A stretch of 47,414 nucleotides of DNA from Flavobacteriales bacterium (GCA_022448105.1 JAKVAV010000022.1:1-47414); one strand, 5' to 3'; positions 5,363-14,727 are shown, numbered from the stretch's first letter. Notes: generated from the letters alone by a model not told the origin. Numbers and translations: made by a program.

Positions 5363-6589
5363 TTACTTTGGTTTAGAAAGCTCATACCTCTTAAGCTCTA
5401 ACTCTTTGCGTACTCCTTGCCGATCTATAGTCAACTTGATTCTCGGCCTGTCTTCCAATCTAAAAGCCTCGTCCACCATTAGCTTACAGATCACTTCCAA
5501 TTCACTATTTTCCAGATCAAACTCTTCCACCTCTACTATGCGATCACCAATAATTAACTTGTCTTTCGCGTCAGAGTCCAAAAAGATGGAACCTACTTCA
5601 AAATGGCCATCGCTCATATTAACCCCAAATCCATGTGTCTCAAGATTCAAAATAAACTCGCTTATGGGCTTCAAATAAATCCGGTTCCCCTCCCAATCAA
5701 GTATAATATTAAATTGTTCAAGTACTTCAGTGCCAAAAGTGTTTGAGTGTTTGTCAAAACTTATTACTGAGCTTGGAAGCTGCATTGAACCCATTGAAAT
5801 ACGGTCTACCCTTACATGAAAAATAGAATCAGCTTTGCTGGCCCCTCCAATGCCATAACTAGTTGAACCTAACTCTATGGATTCCTTCAGGTTGTGGAGG
5901 CCTCTCATTTCTTTCAAAATACTCAAGGGAAATAAAAAACCTCGATTAGAGCCAGTATCAAAGATTATATTCTTTGCCTCAACATCATTTATAACGAAAT
6001 TCACTTTTGGTGTTCCCTGCGTCATCTGCACAAATCCAATTTCGAGGTAACTGGAGTCCAGAGGTAAGGCACCTAGGCTATCGCTAAAGATGATTTCTTG
6101 ATTTTTGTAGTCCAAGTTCCAAAAGGCTTGCCTCATTAGATTCGCACCTATGATGCCATCAACGTCCAAACACCTAAATACATCTGAGGTATGCATGTCC
6201 TGCACGATGGCTCCCGTGTTCTGGAAAGTAATGTCCCCAATTTTGATTTCTTCGATACATACATAATCCATGTTTTTGGATACATTGCCCCCCGAATCTG
6301 TAATGTCATTTTTGAGTTTGGTTTCTAGCTGAAACTCCTCTCTAAATTCACTCGATATTACATTCGGCGCACCAGTGTCAAATAGAAACCACCCCTTTTT
6401 TCCATTGATTTCCGCCTGGATTACCGGAAGGCCTATCCGCCGCTCAAAAGACACAGTTTCTAAAAAGCTTTCTTCCTTGACAAAGCCTGCCTGCATCAAC
6501 TTTGACGTATTTCGCAGTGAGCAACTGTTTGCCAAGAAAAAAACAGCTAGGAAAACACTTATTCCAAATGGAAAGCCCTTAGAAGTCAT
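5363..6589 (-). CDS. Two-domain retropepsin-like aspartyl protease lipoprotein with PDZ-like tail
   Basis: The 408-residue product starts with a signal peptide ending in a lipobox (FLANSC, Cys23), so it should be a periplasm-facing lipoprotein. Two aspartyl-protease half-domains are seen: LFDTGAPN (Asp71) and IFDTGSNRG (Asp211), each after a beta-rich segment. A PDZ-like region (about 318-400, FGVNMSDGHFEVGSIF then IIGDRIVEVE) follows. This is the layout of clan AA periplasmic proteases of Bacteroidota. The substrate is unknown. It is single, divergent from aqpZ, with about 240 bases between their starts. Confidence 0.85.
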   Translation of the reverse strand: MTSKGFPFGISVFLAVFFLANSCSLRNTSKLMQAGFVKEESFLETVSFERRIGLPVIQAEINGKKGWFLFDTGAPNVISSEFREEFQLETKLKNDITDSGGNVSKNMDYVCIEEIKIGDITFQNTGAIVQDMHTSDVFRCLDVDGIIGANLMRQAFWNLDYKNQEIIFSDSLGALPLDSSYLEIGFVQMTQGTPKVNFVINDVEAKNIIFDTGSNRGFLFPLSILKEMRGLHNLKESIELGSTSYGIGGASKADSIFHVRVDRISMGSMQLPSSVISFDKHSNTFGTEVLEQFNIILDWEGNRIYLKPISEFILNLETHGFGVNMSDGHFEVGSIFLDSDAKDKLIIGDRIVEVEEFDLENSELEVICKLMVDEAFRLEDRPRIKLTIDRQGVRKELELKRYELSKPK

Positions 6590-6830
6590 TTTTACTTTTT
6601 TCTTGCAAACTAACTTATTCTAAAATGGCAAACTATTTTAGAAGGCCCTATTTCGCAATCTTTAGCAAGATTTGGGAAAAGTACGGTGATTGCATCACAC
6701 TGGTAAATTTTCTAGAAAGCACAGGATTTCTCAACCTGAAAGATTGCAAGACTGGACGTATCAAGTGCCTCAACGAGATAGTTGGTCGAAAATTTTTATT
6801 TTCAGCCATATTCTATCTAAAAACCTAATC

Positions 6831-7523
6831 ATGAAAAAACTATTTGCAGAATTTTTTGGTACCGCGTGGCTCGTCCTTGGCGGGTGTGGGAGTGCAGTTT
6901 TAGCGGCAGCTTACCCCGAATTGGGAATTGGCTTTGTTGGAGTTTCAATAGCTTTTGGTCTAACCGTCCTTACCATGGCCTACGCCATAGGGCATATTTC
7001 AGGGTGTCATCTTAATCCCGCTGTAACACTTGGCTTGTGGTCAGGAGGGAGGTTCCCGGCCAAAGAGATTCCAGGATATATCGCGGCGCAGGTTTTAGGC
7101 GGGCTAGCTGGGGCCTCTATTTTGTACCTCATCGCCAGCGGTAAGGCAGATTTCGAAATGGGTGGTTTTGCTGCCAATGGTTATGGCGCAAATTCGCCTG
7201 ATGGCTATGGGCTTACTGCGGCTTTGACCACAGAAATTGTCATGACCTTCTTCTTCTTGATAATTATCCTCGGAACGACTCATTCCAAGGCTCCTGCAGG
7301 ATTTGCCGGTGTAGCCATCGGTTTGGGTCTTACCTTAATTCACCTGATCAGTATTCCCGTGACCAACACTTCAGTGAATCCTGCCAGAAGTACCAGCCAA
7401 GCATTGTTTGTGGGAGATTGGGCTACGGAGCAACTTTGGCTCTTTTGGGTAGCACCCATCGTAGGAGCGCTGATTGCCGGATTTGTCTATAAGTTTATTT
7501 CTCCAGAAGGATCGGCAGATTAA
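6831..7523 (+). CDS. aqpZ: Aquaporin Z
   Basis: The protein is a six-helix inner-membrane water channel of 230 residues, the usual AqpZ length. Both half-helix motifs are present: HLNPAVT and [26 protein letters not shown] matches the AqpZ selectivity-filter region with its His, and [10 protein letters not shown] is the typical first helix. The frame is open 141 bases further upstream, but the ATG at 6831 gives the standard N terminus [14 protein letters not shown]; the upstream extension is polar and unrelated to the family. A strong hairpin terminator follows 30 bases after the stop. Confidence 0.95.
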   Translation: MKKLFAEFFGTAWLVLGGCGSAVLAAAYPELGIGFVGVSIAFGLTVLTMAYAIGHISGCHLNPAVTLGLWSGGRFPAKEIPGYIAAQVLGGLAGASILYLIASGKADFEMGGFAANGYGANSPDGYGLTAALTTEIVMTFFFLIIILGTTHSKAPAGFAGVAIGLGLTLIHLISIPVTNTSVNPARSTSQALFVGDWATEQLWLFWVAPIVGALIAGFVYKFISPEGSAD

Positions 7524-7553
7524 CACTCATTCTTGCCCTTTAAAAACCAATAA

Positions 7554-7581
7554 AAAGCCCTAGAGAATGCTCTAGGGCTTT
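7554..7581. terminator. Bidirectional terminator between aqpZ and the GH16 gene
   Basis: A perfect 12-bp stem AAAGCCCTAGAG / CTCTAGGGCTTT encloses an AATG loop. Both flanks are A/T-rich, so it can serve the two convergent genes. Confidence 0.85.
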
Positions 7582-7601
7582 GGTTTTAAAATTGTCTCGA
7601 T

Positions 7602-9224
7602 CTATTCTGCCTTTATGAAAGAAGAAGAGCTGTGGCTATCCTTACTTCTGTAGTTGATTATATAAGCACCTTTGGCCAGTTCTGACAGGTCTACGACTGT
7701 TTTTTCTCCAGTTACCTGGACCGATAAGACACGAACCCCCGCGAGCGTATGAACCTCCACTTGGGCCGCTGGATCAGTAGCTGAAGCCTCCACCACTAGG
7801 AAGTTCTCAGCAGGATTAGGATAAATCTTTAGATCTTTTTGTTCCTCCGATATAGCCGACATTGTTCCAGATTCTTGGTAAACCCTAATGTAGTCCATGA
7901 CCATTTCACTTTCCTCAAATGCATCTTCTACAAATTGCTCCAAAGCAATGTTGATGAGTAAATATTGATCAGCATCGTAAGGCCAAGTATCTGAATTTTG
8001 AATCGCGGGCGAGTAGGTGTAGTAGTTCACCCCGTCTAGATAGAACTTTATCTCAGTAGGAGACCATACCATTTCATAGTTGTGAAATTCTTCCGAAACA
8101 TCGTTGTCGTATATGGTACCATAGTTTTCTGTAGCTCCAAAAGACGAAGGGGTATGAAGAGCAGCAGAAATCGTATTTTGGTTGCTTCCCCAGTGTTCCA
8201 TAATGTCTATCTCTCCGCATGCCGGCCAGCCTGTCGTTCCAAATTCTTCCGCCCAATATCCTCCATTTTCAGCTATATTCTTGCCCAGCATCCAAATGGC
8301 CGGCCAAGTTCCTTCTCCACTTGGCATGATGGCTCTCGCAACCACTCTTCCATAAGTGAAGGCAAATTTTGAATTTAGCCTGGCTGAGGTAAACGGTTTA
8401 AGTACACCCTGGTCCACATAAAACTCTCGCTTGGCCACAATGTGTAAGCTCCCATCTTCGATAAAAGAGTTGTCAGTTCTATCGGTGTAGTGTTGCTGCT
8501 CGTTGTTGAACCATCCTATTCCATTTGGAATTATGGTTTGATGAAACCATTTATCAGAGTCTACCGCGCCCTCGCCCTCAAATTCATCTGCCCATACTAG
8601 CTCTGTATAAGCCGAAAGGGTAGGGTTGACCGCAGGGTCCAATACTCCGTCGTATGAAAAATTGTCGATGTAAGCAGTGACCTGATCTGTGTTGCCTTCA
8701 CCATTGATCTGGAGAACCAATCTATTGAAATCAAACCTCTCCGTTGGTGGTGAAAAGAATGCCAGAAAGTTAATGAAGTCATCATTCAAAAAATCAAAGG
8801 TCAACTCTTGCCATGCATCAAGAACTATTGGTTTGATAATTTCAGTTTGGGTAGTCCAAGGCTGATTGTTATTTCCATTCTGGAGCTTAAGGGATACTTG
8901 ATTGGGTTGATCGCCACTCACATCGGACGAAGAGACGTAAATCCATGTGCTGAAAGTGTGATTTTCTCTGAGGTCGAAATTGATTGGTACATCTAGTTTG
9001 ATGTTGGCATAATCCGCGCCCCAATCTTCATACCGTAGGACCGTTGCACTCGAATTAAACCCTCCTTGAAAAGGATTTGGAAAATTAGAATCTACATTGG
9101 CATTGTCGCCTGTCCATGGTATATCTGTAGCCTCCTCAAAGTCGTAAGATAATTCTATAACTTGTGCCGTAACAGCGGAGATCGCTAGAGATAATAAAGC
9201 CGCTAGAGTAAAGATTTTTCTCAT
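7602..9224 (-). CDS. GH16 beta-glucanase (laminarinase-like), T9SS-secreted
   Basis: The 540-residue product carries a signal peptide (MRKIFTLAALLSLAISAVTAQ), an N-terminal beta-sandwich of carbohydrate-binding type (about 25-195), a GH16 catalytic domain (about 210-450) and a T9SS sorting domain (about 465-540, KIYPNPAENF). The catalytic motif is GEIDIMEHWG with nucleophile Glu338, Asp340 and acid/base Glu343. Substrates of this family include laminarin and mixed beta-1,3/1,4-glucans; laminarin is likely in a marine Bacteroidota but is inferred. The frame extends 18 codons upstream, but the start at 9224 gives a clean signal peptide. Confidence 0.92.
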   Translation of the reverse strand: MRKIFTLAALLSLAISAVTAQVIELSYDFEEATDIPWTGDNANVDSNFPNPFQGGFNSSATVLRYEDWGADYANIKLDVPINFDLRENHTFSTWIYVSSSDVSGDQPNQVSLKLQNGNNNQPWTTQTEIIKPIVLDAWQELTFDFLNDDFINFLAFFSPPTERFDFNRLVLQINGEGNTDQVTAYIDNFSYDGVLDPAVNPTLSAYTELVWADEFEGEGAVDSDKWFHQTIIPNGIGWFNNEQQHYTDRTDNSFIEDGSLHIVAKREFYVDQGVLKPFTSARLNSKFAFTYGRVVARAIMPSGEGTWPAIWMLGKNIAENGGYWAEEFGTTGWPACGEIDIMEHWGSNQNTISAALHTPSSFGATENYGTIYDNDVSEEFHNYEMVWSPTEIKFYLDGVNYYTYSPAIQNSDTWPYDADQYLLINIALEQFVEDAFEESEMVMDYIRVYQESGTMSAISEEQKDLKIYPNPAENFLVVEASATDPAAQVEVHTLAGVRVLSVQVTGEKTVVDLSELAKGAYIINYRSKDSHSSSSFIKAE

Positions 9225-9291
9225 CTGGTTCAATTGCTTTCTGATTTCACTATTTAGGTGAGCTGGGAAAATACCCAAAGGGTAACTAGGA

Positions 9292-9299
9292 CAAATATA
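9292..9299 (-). promoter_or_regulatory. Probable promoter -7 element of the GH16 gene
   Basis: The minus strand reads TATATTTG, an exact TAnnTTTG match, about 68 bases upstream of the chosen start at 9224. No clear -33 TTTG is seen at the right spacing. Confidence 0.4.
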
Positions 9300-9435
9300 C
9301 TATTCCGCAGGACCAATTTCTTGGCTCAAGGCGGATGATGTATCTAAGTAGTGGTGACAAAAAGTCAAAAAGTTGAACTCCCAACCCAACCTTTTCTCCA
9401 GTGGAGTCGTGAGTAGAGAAACAATCTTAAATAAA

Positions 9436-10668
9436 ATGAAAAATCTAATACCAGCAATTGTACTTTCATTACTATCTAGCTTTTCCTTCGGGCAAGAGCT
9501 CGTCATCGATGGACTATTACTAGCCGATGGACAAGGCGTAGCCGAGCAATCTGTTTTTCTGACCGTGGCCTCTTGGCCTGCAGAGGGTGAACTCGTGGCG
9601 AGTGCCACTACCGCAGACGATGGAACCTTCAATATGGAGATTAATGAGCCAGGTTTCAGCAATAGCTTGCTGTACTTCAGTAGCCCGGGTTGCCCCGAAT
9701 TTAGCAACGCATATCTCCAGTTTATTTCCGGAGATTCCATTTCGGTGGTATTGACCTGCGATTCTTCTTTCAATGAGACCGAACTAGTCTACATTGGCGG
9801 GGCTTCCTTAGATGGCGCACTCGAATGGCAATTTTCATCAAGCGTTTTTGGTACCCCTGTATCTTACCTGTGGGAGCTAAATGATCTTGGCGCTACCTAT
9901 GACACTCCAGATATTTTTCACACTTTCTCCAGTCCAGGTACCTACAATATAAGCCTGACTTGTGAATTTGCATCTGGAAATGTTGTATCAGATGAATTGA
10001 ATATTTGCGTAACCTCCGGAAATGGATTCGATCCAGATACCCTTTGCTCAGCCAATTTCTACCCTGTGCTGGATTCCTCTGTCACTAATATTGGCGAAGA
10101 AGCTGTCTATTTTGTTAATGCCTCTACCGGTGCAGATTTGACTTACTTCTGGGATTTTGGGGATGGAAATACAAGCTCTGAACAATACCCAATTCATCAA
10201 TATGAAGTAGATACCGCCGAGTATGTCGTTTGCTTGACGGTCTCTAATCAGTTTTGCGATGATACGCAATGCATCACTGTGGAACAAGGTGGATTGATTA
10301 ATGGAATTATCCAAGATACCAATGGAAAGAACCCAATTTTTGATGCGAAATCCGAAGGATATACCCTTGTCGTTTTACCCATCAATGGTGATGCCCTGAG
10401 CACAAACAACAAGCTAGAACAAACCCGCCTTGGCGTCTACCCTAACCCCTCCGAAGGTGAAGTAAATCTATCTCTCGAAATAGATAGAGCTCAAAGCGGA
10501 AGAATAATAATCATAGATCAAACAGGAAGGCAGGTACACCAAGAAACGGTCAATATGGTGCAAGGTGTGAATACTGTTCGAACCAATCTAGACCTCCCGC
10601 CTGGACTTTACATCGTCAGATATAGTGGATCGACGAATGAAGCAATTTCAAAATTTGTGATTCGCTAA
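9436..10668 (+). CDS. Secreted PKD-domain protein with T9SS sorting domain
   Basis: The 410-residue product starts with a signal peptide (MKNLIPAIVLSLLSSFSFGQ). Then come a beta-sandwich resembling carboxypeptidase-regulatory domains (about 20-105), two PKD-like Ig domains (one with YLWELND, one with YFWDFGDGNTSS, about 120-285) and a C-terminal T9SS sorting domain (GVYPNPSEGEV...GLYIVRYSG). No catalytic motif is seen; it is probably a surface or extracellular adhesive/binding protein. The frame is open upstream, but the ATG at 9436 gives the signal peptide. It is divergent from the GH16 gene and may serve the same polysaccharide use, which is inference. Confidence 0.85.
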   Translation: MKNLIPAIVLSLLSSFSFGQELVIDGLLLADGQGVAEQSVFLTVASWPAEGELVASATTADDGTFNMEINEPGFSNSLLYFSSPGCPEFSNAYLQFISGDSISVVLTCDSSFNETELVYIGGASLDGALEWQFSSSVFGTPVSYLWELNDLGATYDTPDIFHTFSSPGTYNISLTCEFASGNVVSDELNICVTSGNGFDPDTLCSANFYPVLDSSVTNIGEEAVYFVNASTGADLTYFWDFGDGNTSSEQYPIHQYEVDTAEYVVCLTVSNQFCDDTQCITVEQGGLINGIIQDTNGKNPIFDAKSEGYTLVVLPINGDALSTNNKLEQTRLGVYPNPSEGEVNLSLEIDRAQSGRIIIIDQTGRQVHQETVNMVQGVNTVRTNLDLPPGLYIVRYSGSTNEAISKFVIR

Positions 10669-10700
10669 ACAGTTAATTGGTTAATAACTGGCAACAGTAA

Positions 10701-10728
10701 GTGCGGCAGGATGCTTTTCTTGCCGCAC
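10701..10728 (+). terminator. Hairpin downstream of the PKD gene
   Basis: GTGCGGCA (10701-10708) pairs perfectly with TGCCGCAC (10721-10728) around a 12-base loop. It is followed by CTTTGC, not a clean T run. It may end the PKD transcript or act at the start of the sigma operon, whose ATG is 14 bases further on. Confidence 0.45.
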
Positions 10729-10742
10729 CTTTGCACTAATAA

Positions 10743-11294
10743 ATGGCAGTAGGAGTAGACCTTATTTGTAAATGCAAAAGTGGAGATCAAGCTGCCATTA
10801 AGGACCTCTATGAGCAGTCTGCGGGCTGGATGCTGGGGGTCGGACTGAGATATCTGAGTGATAGAAATGAGGCCATGAGCGTCGTGAATACAAGTATTTT
10901 GGCCGCGCTGGGAGGATTAAAAAAGTATGATTTCAACCGGAATGAAAGTTTTGAAGCATTCTTGAAAACTATCCTCATTAGAAAGTTGCTCGACTACATA
11001 AAGAAAGAAAAAAGAAAGCGTTGGGATGATGAATTGGTGGAATCACAGGGTGGTGTGGTCATAAATAATGGACTGTCTAATTCAAGACAAGCTGAGCTTT
11101 ACGCCATGATACAAAAGCTACCCATAAAGACAGCCACCGTTTTTAACTTATTCGCCATTGAGGGATATAAGCACTCAGAGATAGCAGAAATGCTCCATAT
11201 TAGCGAGGGAACGAGCAAATGGCATTTGAATGAAGCGCGAACCAAATTGCAAAAAATGGTTGCCGAATGGGATCAAATTAAACTAGCGAAATGA
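10743..11294 (+). CDS. ECF-type RNA polymerase sigma factor
   Basis: The 183-residue product has a region 2-like N-terminal part (about 10-90, ending in FLKTILIRKLLDYIKKEKR) and a region 4 helix-turn-helix (about 120-175, LPIKTATVFNLFAIEGYKHSEIAEMLHISEGTSKWHLNEARTKL in pattern). It directs RNA polymerase to its own promoter class. The stop overlaps the next start by 4 nt (ATGA at 11291), the usual coupling of a sigma factor to its membrane partner. Region 2 is poorly conserved compared with housekeeping ECFs, so promoter specificity is not predicted. Confidence 0.9.
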   Translation: MAVGVDLICKCKSGDQAAIKDLYEQSAGWMLGVGLRYLSDRNEAMSVVNTSILAALGGLKKYDFNRNESFEAFLKTILIRKLLDYIKKEKRKRWDDELVESQGGVVINNGLSNSRQAELYAMIQKLPIKTATVFNLFAIEGYKHSEIAEMLHISEGTSKWHLNEARTKLQKMVAEWDQIKLAK

Positions 11295-12640
11295 ATAAGG
11301 ATGATATAGACGAGTTATTTGCTTCCGAACTTGAAGGGGTTCGAGCTCCAGTTAGTGAAGCCGATTGGAAAGCCTTTCAAGCTCAAGCTACTAAAGGGGG
11401 CTTTTGGACAAGCAAGTGGTTCCTATCGCTGGTAACTATATTGATTGTATCGGGAAGCGTAGCTGCTTTCATCATTTCCGCACCTTCAGCGAAGGGTAGA
11501 TACCAAAAAAGAACAGAACATTCTTCGTTTTTGGAGGAAGATGAAATTTTAATAGAACCCCGTCAGACTGGGATGCCCAGTAATGGAGGAGAAGTATCGA
11601 ACAGTTCCTCAAAGATTGCCGAGAGCGTAAATCAGTCAAATCAAGTTGCGACTCTCAGTGAAGATCATATAGTGAATACTCCCGTCCAAGAAAATTTAAA
11701 TCCTAACATTAAATCTAGTACCTCAGATCAAGAGTTTACCGGCTTCGAAAACAAAAGTTTTGAAGGCGCTGCCGCCAAATATGTGAGCAACCAAGAAAAG
11801 AATCTCCCCGGTATCAAACCTCTGAATCAAACGTCTGCTTTGACTTTTGGCCTTAACAACAGGGGGGCCTCCGTCGCACTTGAAGAGAACGCAATGGCTG
11901 GGCTGAAGTCTGATCAGCCGAATCAACTTAGTCGAGAACAATCGCTTGTAAACCCATCAAAAATCACAGAAAGTGCATCAACCGGAGAAAGTCAATCCGA
12001 ATTTTCTACAAGACTAGAGTATTTGGAGTCACTACTACCATCTTTTGATTCATCTCTTCCTTTATTTAACTCAGAGAGAAAAGAAATTAGTCAACGCAAG
12101 GACAAAATGCTTCAATGGTTCTTATTTGTTAGACCCTCCATCGATCGTGTTTGGGGAGGCTCCTTTAGTGCCGGTATTGGCGGAATTTATGATGTGAATA
12201 AGTGGAGATTTAGCGCAGCCGCTGGTTACTTTAGATCAGGTAAGCTCAATTGGAACCAGGAAAGGAGAGAGGTTTATTTTGGTTTTAATAGGTATGAAAG
12301 CGTAGAAAAACTCACCACTAAGCGTATTGAGTTTATTCAAGTTCCGCTTGATATTTACTACAGAATTGGAGGGAATTATTCCATTTTTGCCGGCGGAGAC
12401 GCGATGATTAAATTATCCGCTCAACAGACCTTTAAAAACTCCAATGACTTCATAGATGAAGGGTTTATCTATTCTACCACTGCTCCCAATGTTCTAGTCA
12501 ATGTGCGTTCAGGTGTTAGTCTCGATATTAGTGAAATGATGAGCTTAGATTTGGGTGTTGTTTGGTCCCCATTTACTTGGGAATCAATTGATAATACTCC
12601 TTTGGGAGCCTTTGCGCAATTAAAATATACGTTTGAATGA
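11291..12640 (+). CDS. Sigma-linked membrane protein with C-terminal beta-barrel domain
   Basis: The 449-residue product has a short cytoplasmic N terminus (MNKDDIDELFASELEG) like Bacteroidota anti-sigma partners, one transmembrane helix (about 42-62), a long Ser/Asn/Gln-rich linker (about 65-265) and a C-terminal region of alternating beta strands (about 275-449, VRPSIDRVWGGSFSAGIGG...PLDIYYRIGGNYSIFAGGDAMI) resembling OMP_b-brl domains. The layout suggests an inner-membrane anchor tied to an outer-membrane barrel across the periplasm. A role as anti-sigma/sensor for the upstream ECF factor is inferred from the operon. It overlaps both neighbours by 4 nt. Confidence 0.75.
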   Translation: MNKDDIDELFASELEGVRAPVSEADWKAFQAQATKGGFWTSKWFLSLVTILIVSGSVAAFIISAPSAKGRYQKRTEHSSFLEEDEILIEPRQTGMPSNGGEVSNSSSKIAESVNQSNQVATLSEDHIVNTPVQENLNPNIKSSTSDQEFTGFENKSFEGAAAKYVSNQEKNLPGIKPLNQTSALTFGLNNRGASVALEENAMAGLKSDQPNQLSREQSLVNPSKITESASTGESQSEFSTRLEYLESLLPSFDSSLPLFNSERKEISQRKDKMLQWFLFVRPSIDRVWGGSFSAGIGGIYDVNKWRFSAAAGYFRSGKLNWNQERREVYFGFNRYESVEKLTTKRIEFIQVPLDIYYRIGGNYSIFAGGDAMIKLSAQQTFKNSNDFIDEGFIYSTTAPNVLVNVRSGVSLDISEMMSLDLGVVWSPFTWESIDNTPLGAFAQLKYTFE

Positions 12641-13725
12641 GCAGATGTCTTTTTATAATGCTGGCACTATTCTCTTTGCTTTCCTGCAGCAAAGATGACT
12701 TACCAGATGATGTCATCGGAACACCCGAGTTTGTCAGTAATCTCTTCATTGACGGGGAGCAAGTAGACTTTGTAGCAGGGATTAACGGCCTCCAACTTTT
12801 TAGTAATGTAGCCGATTCTGACAGTGTCATCGTCTTTTCTAGCGGATACCAGCAGCAAGATTGTGACGCATGCCCACCAAATATTGCACTGTCCCTATAC
12901 TCTCCGAAAGATTTCGTTTGGGATGCCTCAACCGATTGGGAGTCTGAGTTGCAATCTTGGGACTTAGCACTTCAAATAGAAGCAGAGGGAAACGATGAAC
13001 TTTTTGTTTCACTCGATCCGGGAAATCCGCAGGCTCTGGGTTATTGGTTTATTAATGGTCAGCAAAAAAACCCTACCCCTACCAATACCTTTACTGCCCC
13101 GATTGACGGCCCAGGAGATTATACTATTCTTTTTCAAGATTCAACCGGCAATTGCGCTAACGGTCCCGCATCAAGCCTGTCTTGGGACGGCTTAACTGCG
13201 CCTTGCTATGGCTTTATCGCGACAGAAGATAATTTTAACTACGTCGTGACACCGTCAAATCCTAATGACCCCCTTCAGTCATTTGTTTGGATACTCAATG
13301 GAGATACGCTCGATTCCGATAGTAACTCAGTGGCCATCAATGTTTTTCAGGGTACACTCTGCGTCAATTACGAAAGTAGTACATGCGCATTTGAAAATTG
13401 TGTGCAGCTTTCTCCAGTACCCTCTCTTTGTGTGGCCAATTCTTTGATCATTGGAGATTCGATTGTTACCGGTGCTTCCGTAGACAACATCGCTCTGGTG
13501 GATTTAGATTACACCGATCCCACGGGCATAACTTACACCACCGAAGGTGATCAGCAAGTCAGTCAAATTGCACTTGCCTCTATTTCGCCATATCAAGAAC
13601 CTACGTCCCCAGAATTAACACTCCTCAAAGCCACTTACCAACTATCATGTACCCTCTACTCATCAGCTGGGAACACCCTAAACCTGGAAGGAAGAATCGA
13701 AGTAGCTTGGCAATTGCCAGAGTAA
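12637..13725 (+). CDS. Lipoprotein of unknown function in the sigma operon
   Basis: The 362-residue product has a signal peptide with lipobox LLSCS (Cys17) and is rich in Asp, Ser and Cys (CDAC, NCANGP, TCAFENC), which suggests disulfides or metal contacts in the periplasm or on the surface. The middle (about 130-235) has the spacing of Ig/PKD-like beta domains (GYWFINGQ..., GDYTILFQDSTGNC). No enzyme motif is found. It overlaps the barrel-fusion gene by 4 nt (ATGA at 12637), so sigma factor, membrane partner and lipoprotein are one operon. Confidence 0.75.
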   Translation: MSRCLFIMLALFSLLSCSKDDLPDDVIGTPEFVSNLFIDGEQVDFVAGINGLQLFSNVADSDSVIVFSSGYQQQDCDACPPNIALSLYSPKDFVWDASTDWESELQSWDLALQIEAEGNDELFVSLDPGNPQALGYWFINGQQKNPTPTNTFTAPIDGPGDYTILFQDSTGNCANGPASSLSWDGLTAPCYGFIATEDNFNYVVTPSNPNDPLQSFVWILNGDTLDSDSNSVAINVFQGTLCVNYESSTCAFENCVQLSPVPSLCVANSLIIGDSIVTGASVDNIALVDLDYTDPTGITYTTEGDQQVSQIALASISPYQEPTSPELTLLKATYQLSCTLYSSAGNTLNLEGRIEVAWQLPE

Positions 13726-13733
13726 ATTCTTTC

Positions 13734-13741
13734 TAGCTTTG
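13734..13741 (+). promoter_or_regulatory. Promoter -7 element of the small acidic protein gene
   Basis: TAGCTTTG is an exact TAnnTTTG match, 19 bases before the ATG at 13760. A perfect palindrome TGGCAATTGCCA (13708-13719) lies just upstream, within the end of the previous gene. Confidence 0.45.
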
Positions 13742-13759
13742 CGCAAAATTCTAACGCTT

Positions 13760-14101
13760 ATGGCATACGGAGATACATTAAATCGCGGAGCTATTTCTAT
13801 TGTCCCAAAACAGGCGTATCACGATTGGGCAAATGCAGCCCTTCCTGAAGACGAGCCGACCAGCCCCGCCGAAAGCGATGAAGCAACCATCTATTTGGTC
13901 GATGGCAACTGGAAGAGCATCGATGAACCCCTTCAAAAATACTGGGAAGATATATTTGCCAACGAGCTTTTTCTTACCACTTCCAATGAGGATCTCTGGC
14001 CCGATGAGATAGATCTGGAGATGTTTAAAGAATGGTTTTCCTTCAGCATTGGTTCAATTCTTGTCGACCTTGAAGATGGAGATCTAAGGAGCGAGGATTA
14101 A
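13760..14101 (+). CDS. Small acidic conserved protein of unknown function
   Basis: The 113-residue product is strongly acidic and has no signal peptide. Its N-terminal part contains AISIVPKQAYHDWANA (about 11-26), then ATIYLVDGNW (about 42-51), then a helical region with WEDIFANELF and a Trp-rich LWPDEIDLEMFKEWFSF, ending IGSILVDLEDG. This motif order (I-PKQ-Y-DW, TIYL, two Trp-rich helices, V-DL) recurs in unnamed cytoplasmic proteins of several phyla. No function is known to me. The frame starts at a TTG seven codons earlier, but that codon overlaps the promoter element, so ATG 13760 is preferred. Confidence 0.75.
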   Translation: MAYGDTLNRGAISIVPKQAYHDWANAALPEDEPTSPAESDEATIYLVDGNWKSIDEPLQKYWEDIFANELFLTTSNEDLWPDEIDLEMFKEWFSFSIGSILVDLEDGDLRSED

Positions 14102-14136
14102 TGAGATTCTCATCATATCTAAAAGAAAAATAAAAC

Positions 14137-14165
14137 AAAAGAGCCCCGAAAAAGGGCTCTTTTTA
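14137..14165 (+). terminator. Intrinsic terminator
   Basis: AAAAGAGCCC (14137-14146) pairs with GGGCTCTTTT (14154-14163) around a 7-base loop and ends in a T run. It closes the transcript of the small acidic protein. Confidence 0.85.
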
Positions 14166-14169
14166 TTTT

Positions 14170-14727
14170 ACTCAATGCAGAGAAGTGATCCCCGCAATTC
14201 GAACGAGCTTTTCAGCTCAATTTAAACCGATGCAAAGAACCAAAATCTTACCCTCTTTTTCCACCCAGCAGATGTTAAATTTTAGTAAGTGGGCGCCTCT
14301 CTTTTTCCCTTTCTCTTCGCTTTTGTGCCAACGTTGAGACGTTCTTATTGAATATCAGGATGATGAGTTCATCGCTCGCCAATTAAATGTGAAGTACTTT
14401 CGCGATCTTGATCAATACTCAAAGTGCCTCAAGTAAGGCAGGTATATACCAAACCTTGAGCATTAGCATCTCCATGAAAAGCGTTGGAAATAAACGCCTA
14501 AGAAGTCAGTTCTTGATAAGTATTCAGGAGAAGTCTCCCCTAAAAATCGCAATAAGCATAATGCCTACTCAAGTAATCAGAAAAATGGAAGGAGTAAATC
14601 CTAATATGATTTTGCGCTTCCTGCCAATGTATACAAAAGGAGGGAGCATTGAAGAATGCCTTCCTAGGAAGTGCACTAAGGGTGATTAAAATAGTGGCCA
14701 AAAATGAGACCGTAAGCCGCTGATAAG
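14170..14727. other. Gene-poor stretch
   Basis: No convincing gene is seen on either strand. A 63-codon minus-strand frame (14540-14731) overlaps the mscS stop by ATGA and has a hydrophobic N terminus (LTVSFLATILITLSAL), so a small membrane protein or a decayed gene end is possible but weak. The rest shows no motif. Confidence 0.4.

Noticed and set aside
6690-6830. N-terminal extension of the aquaporin frame
   Set aside because: It is polar and unrelated to the family; the ATG at 6831 gives the standard AqpZ start.
14408-14689. Plus-strand frame of 93 codons
   Set aside because: No domain, no start-site support, and composition like a chance frame; it lies behind a terminator.
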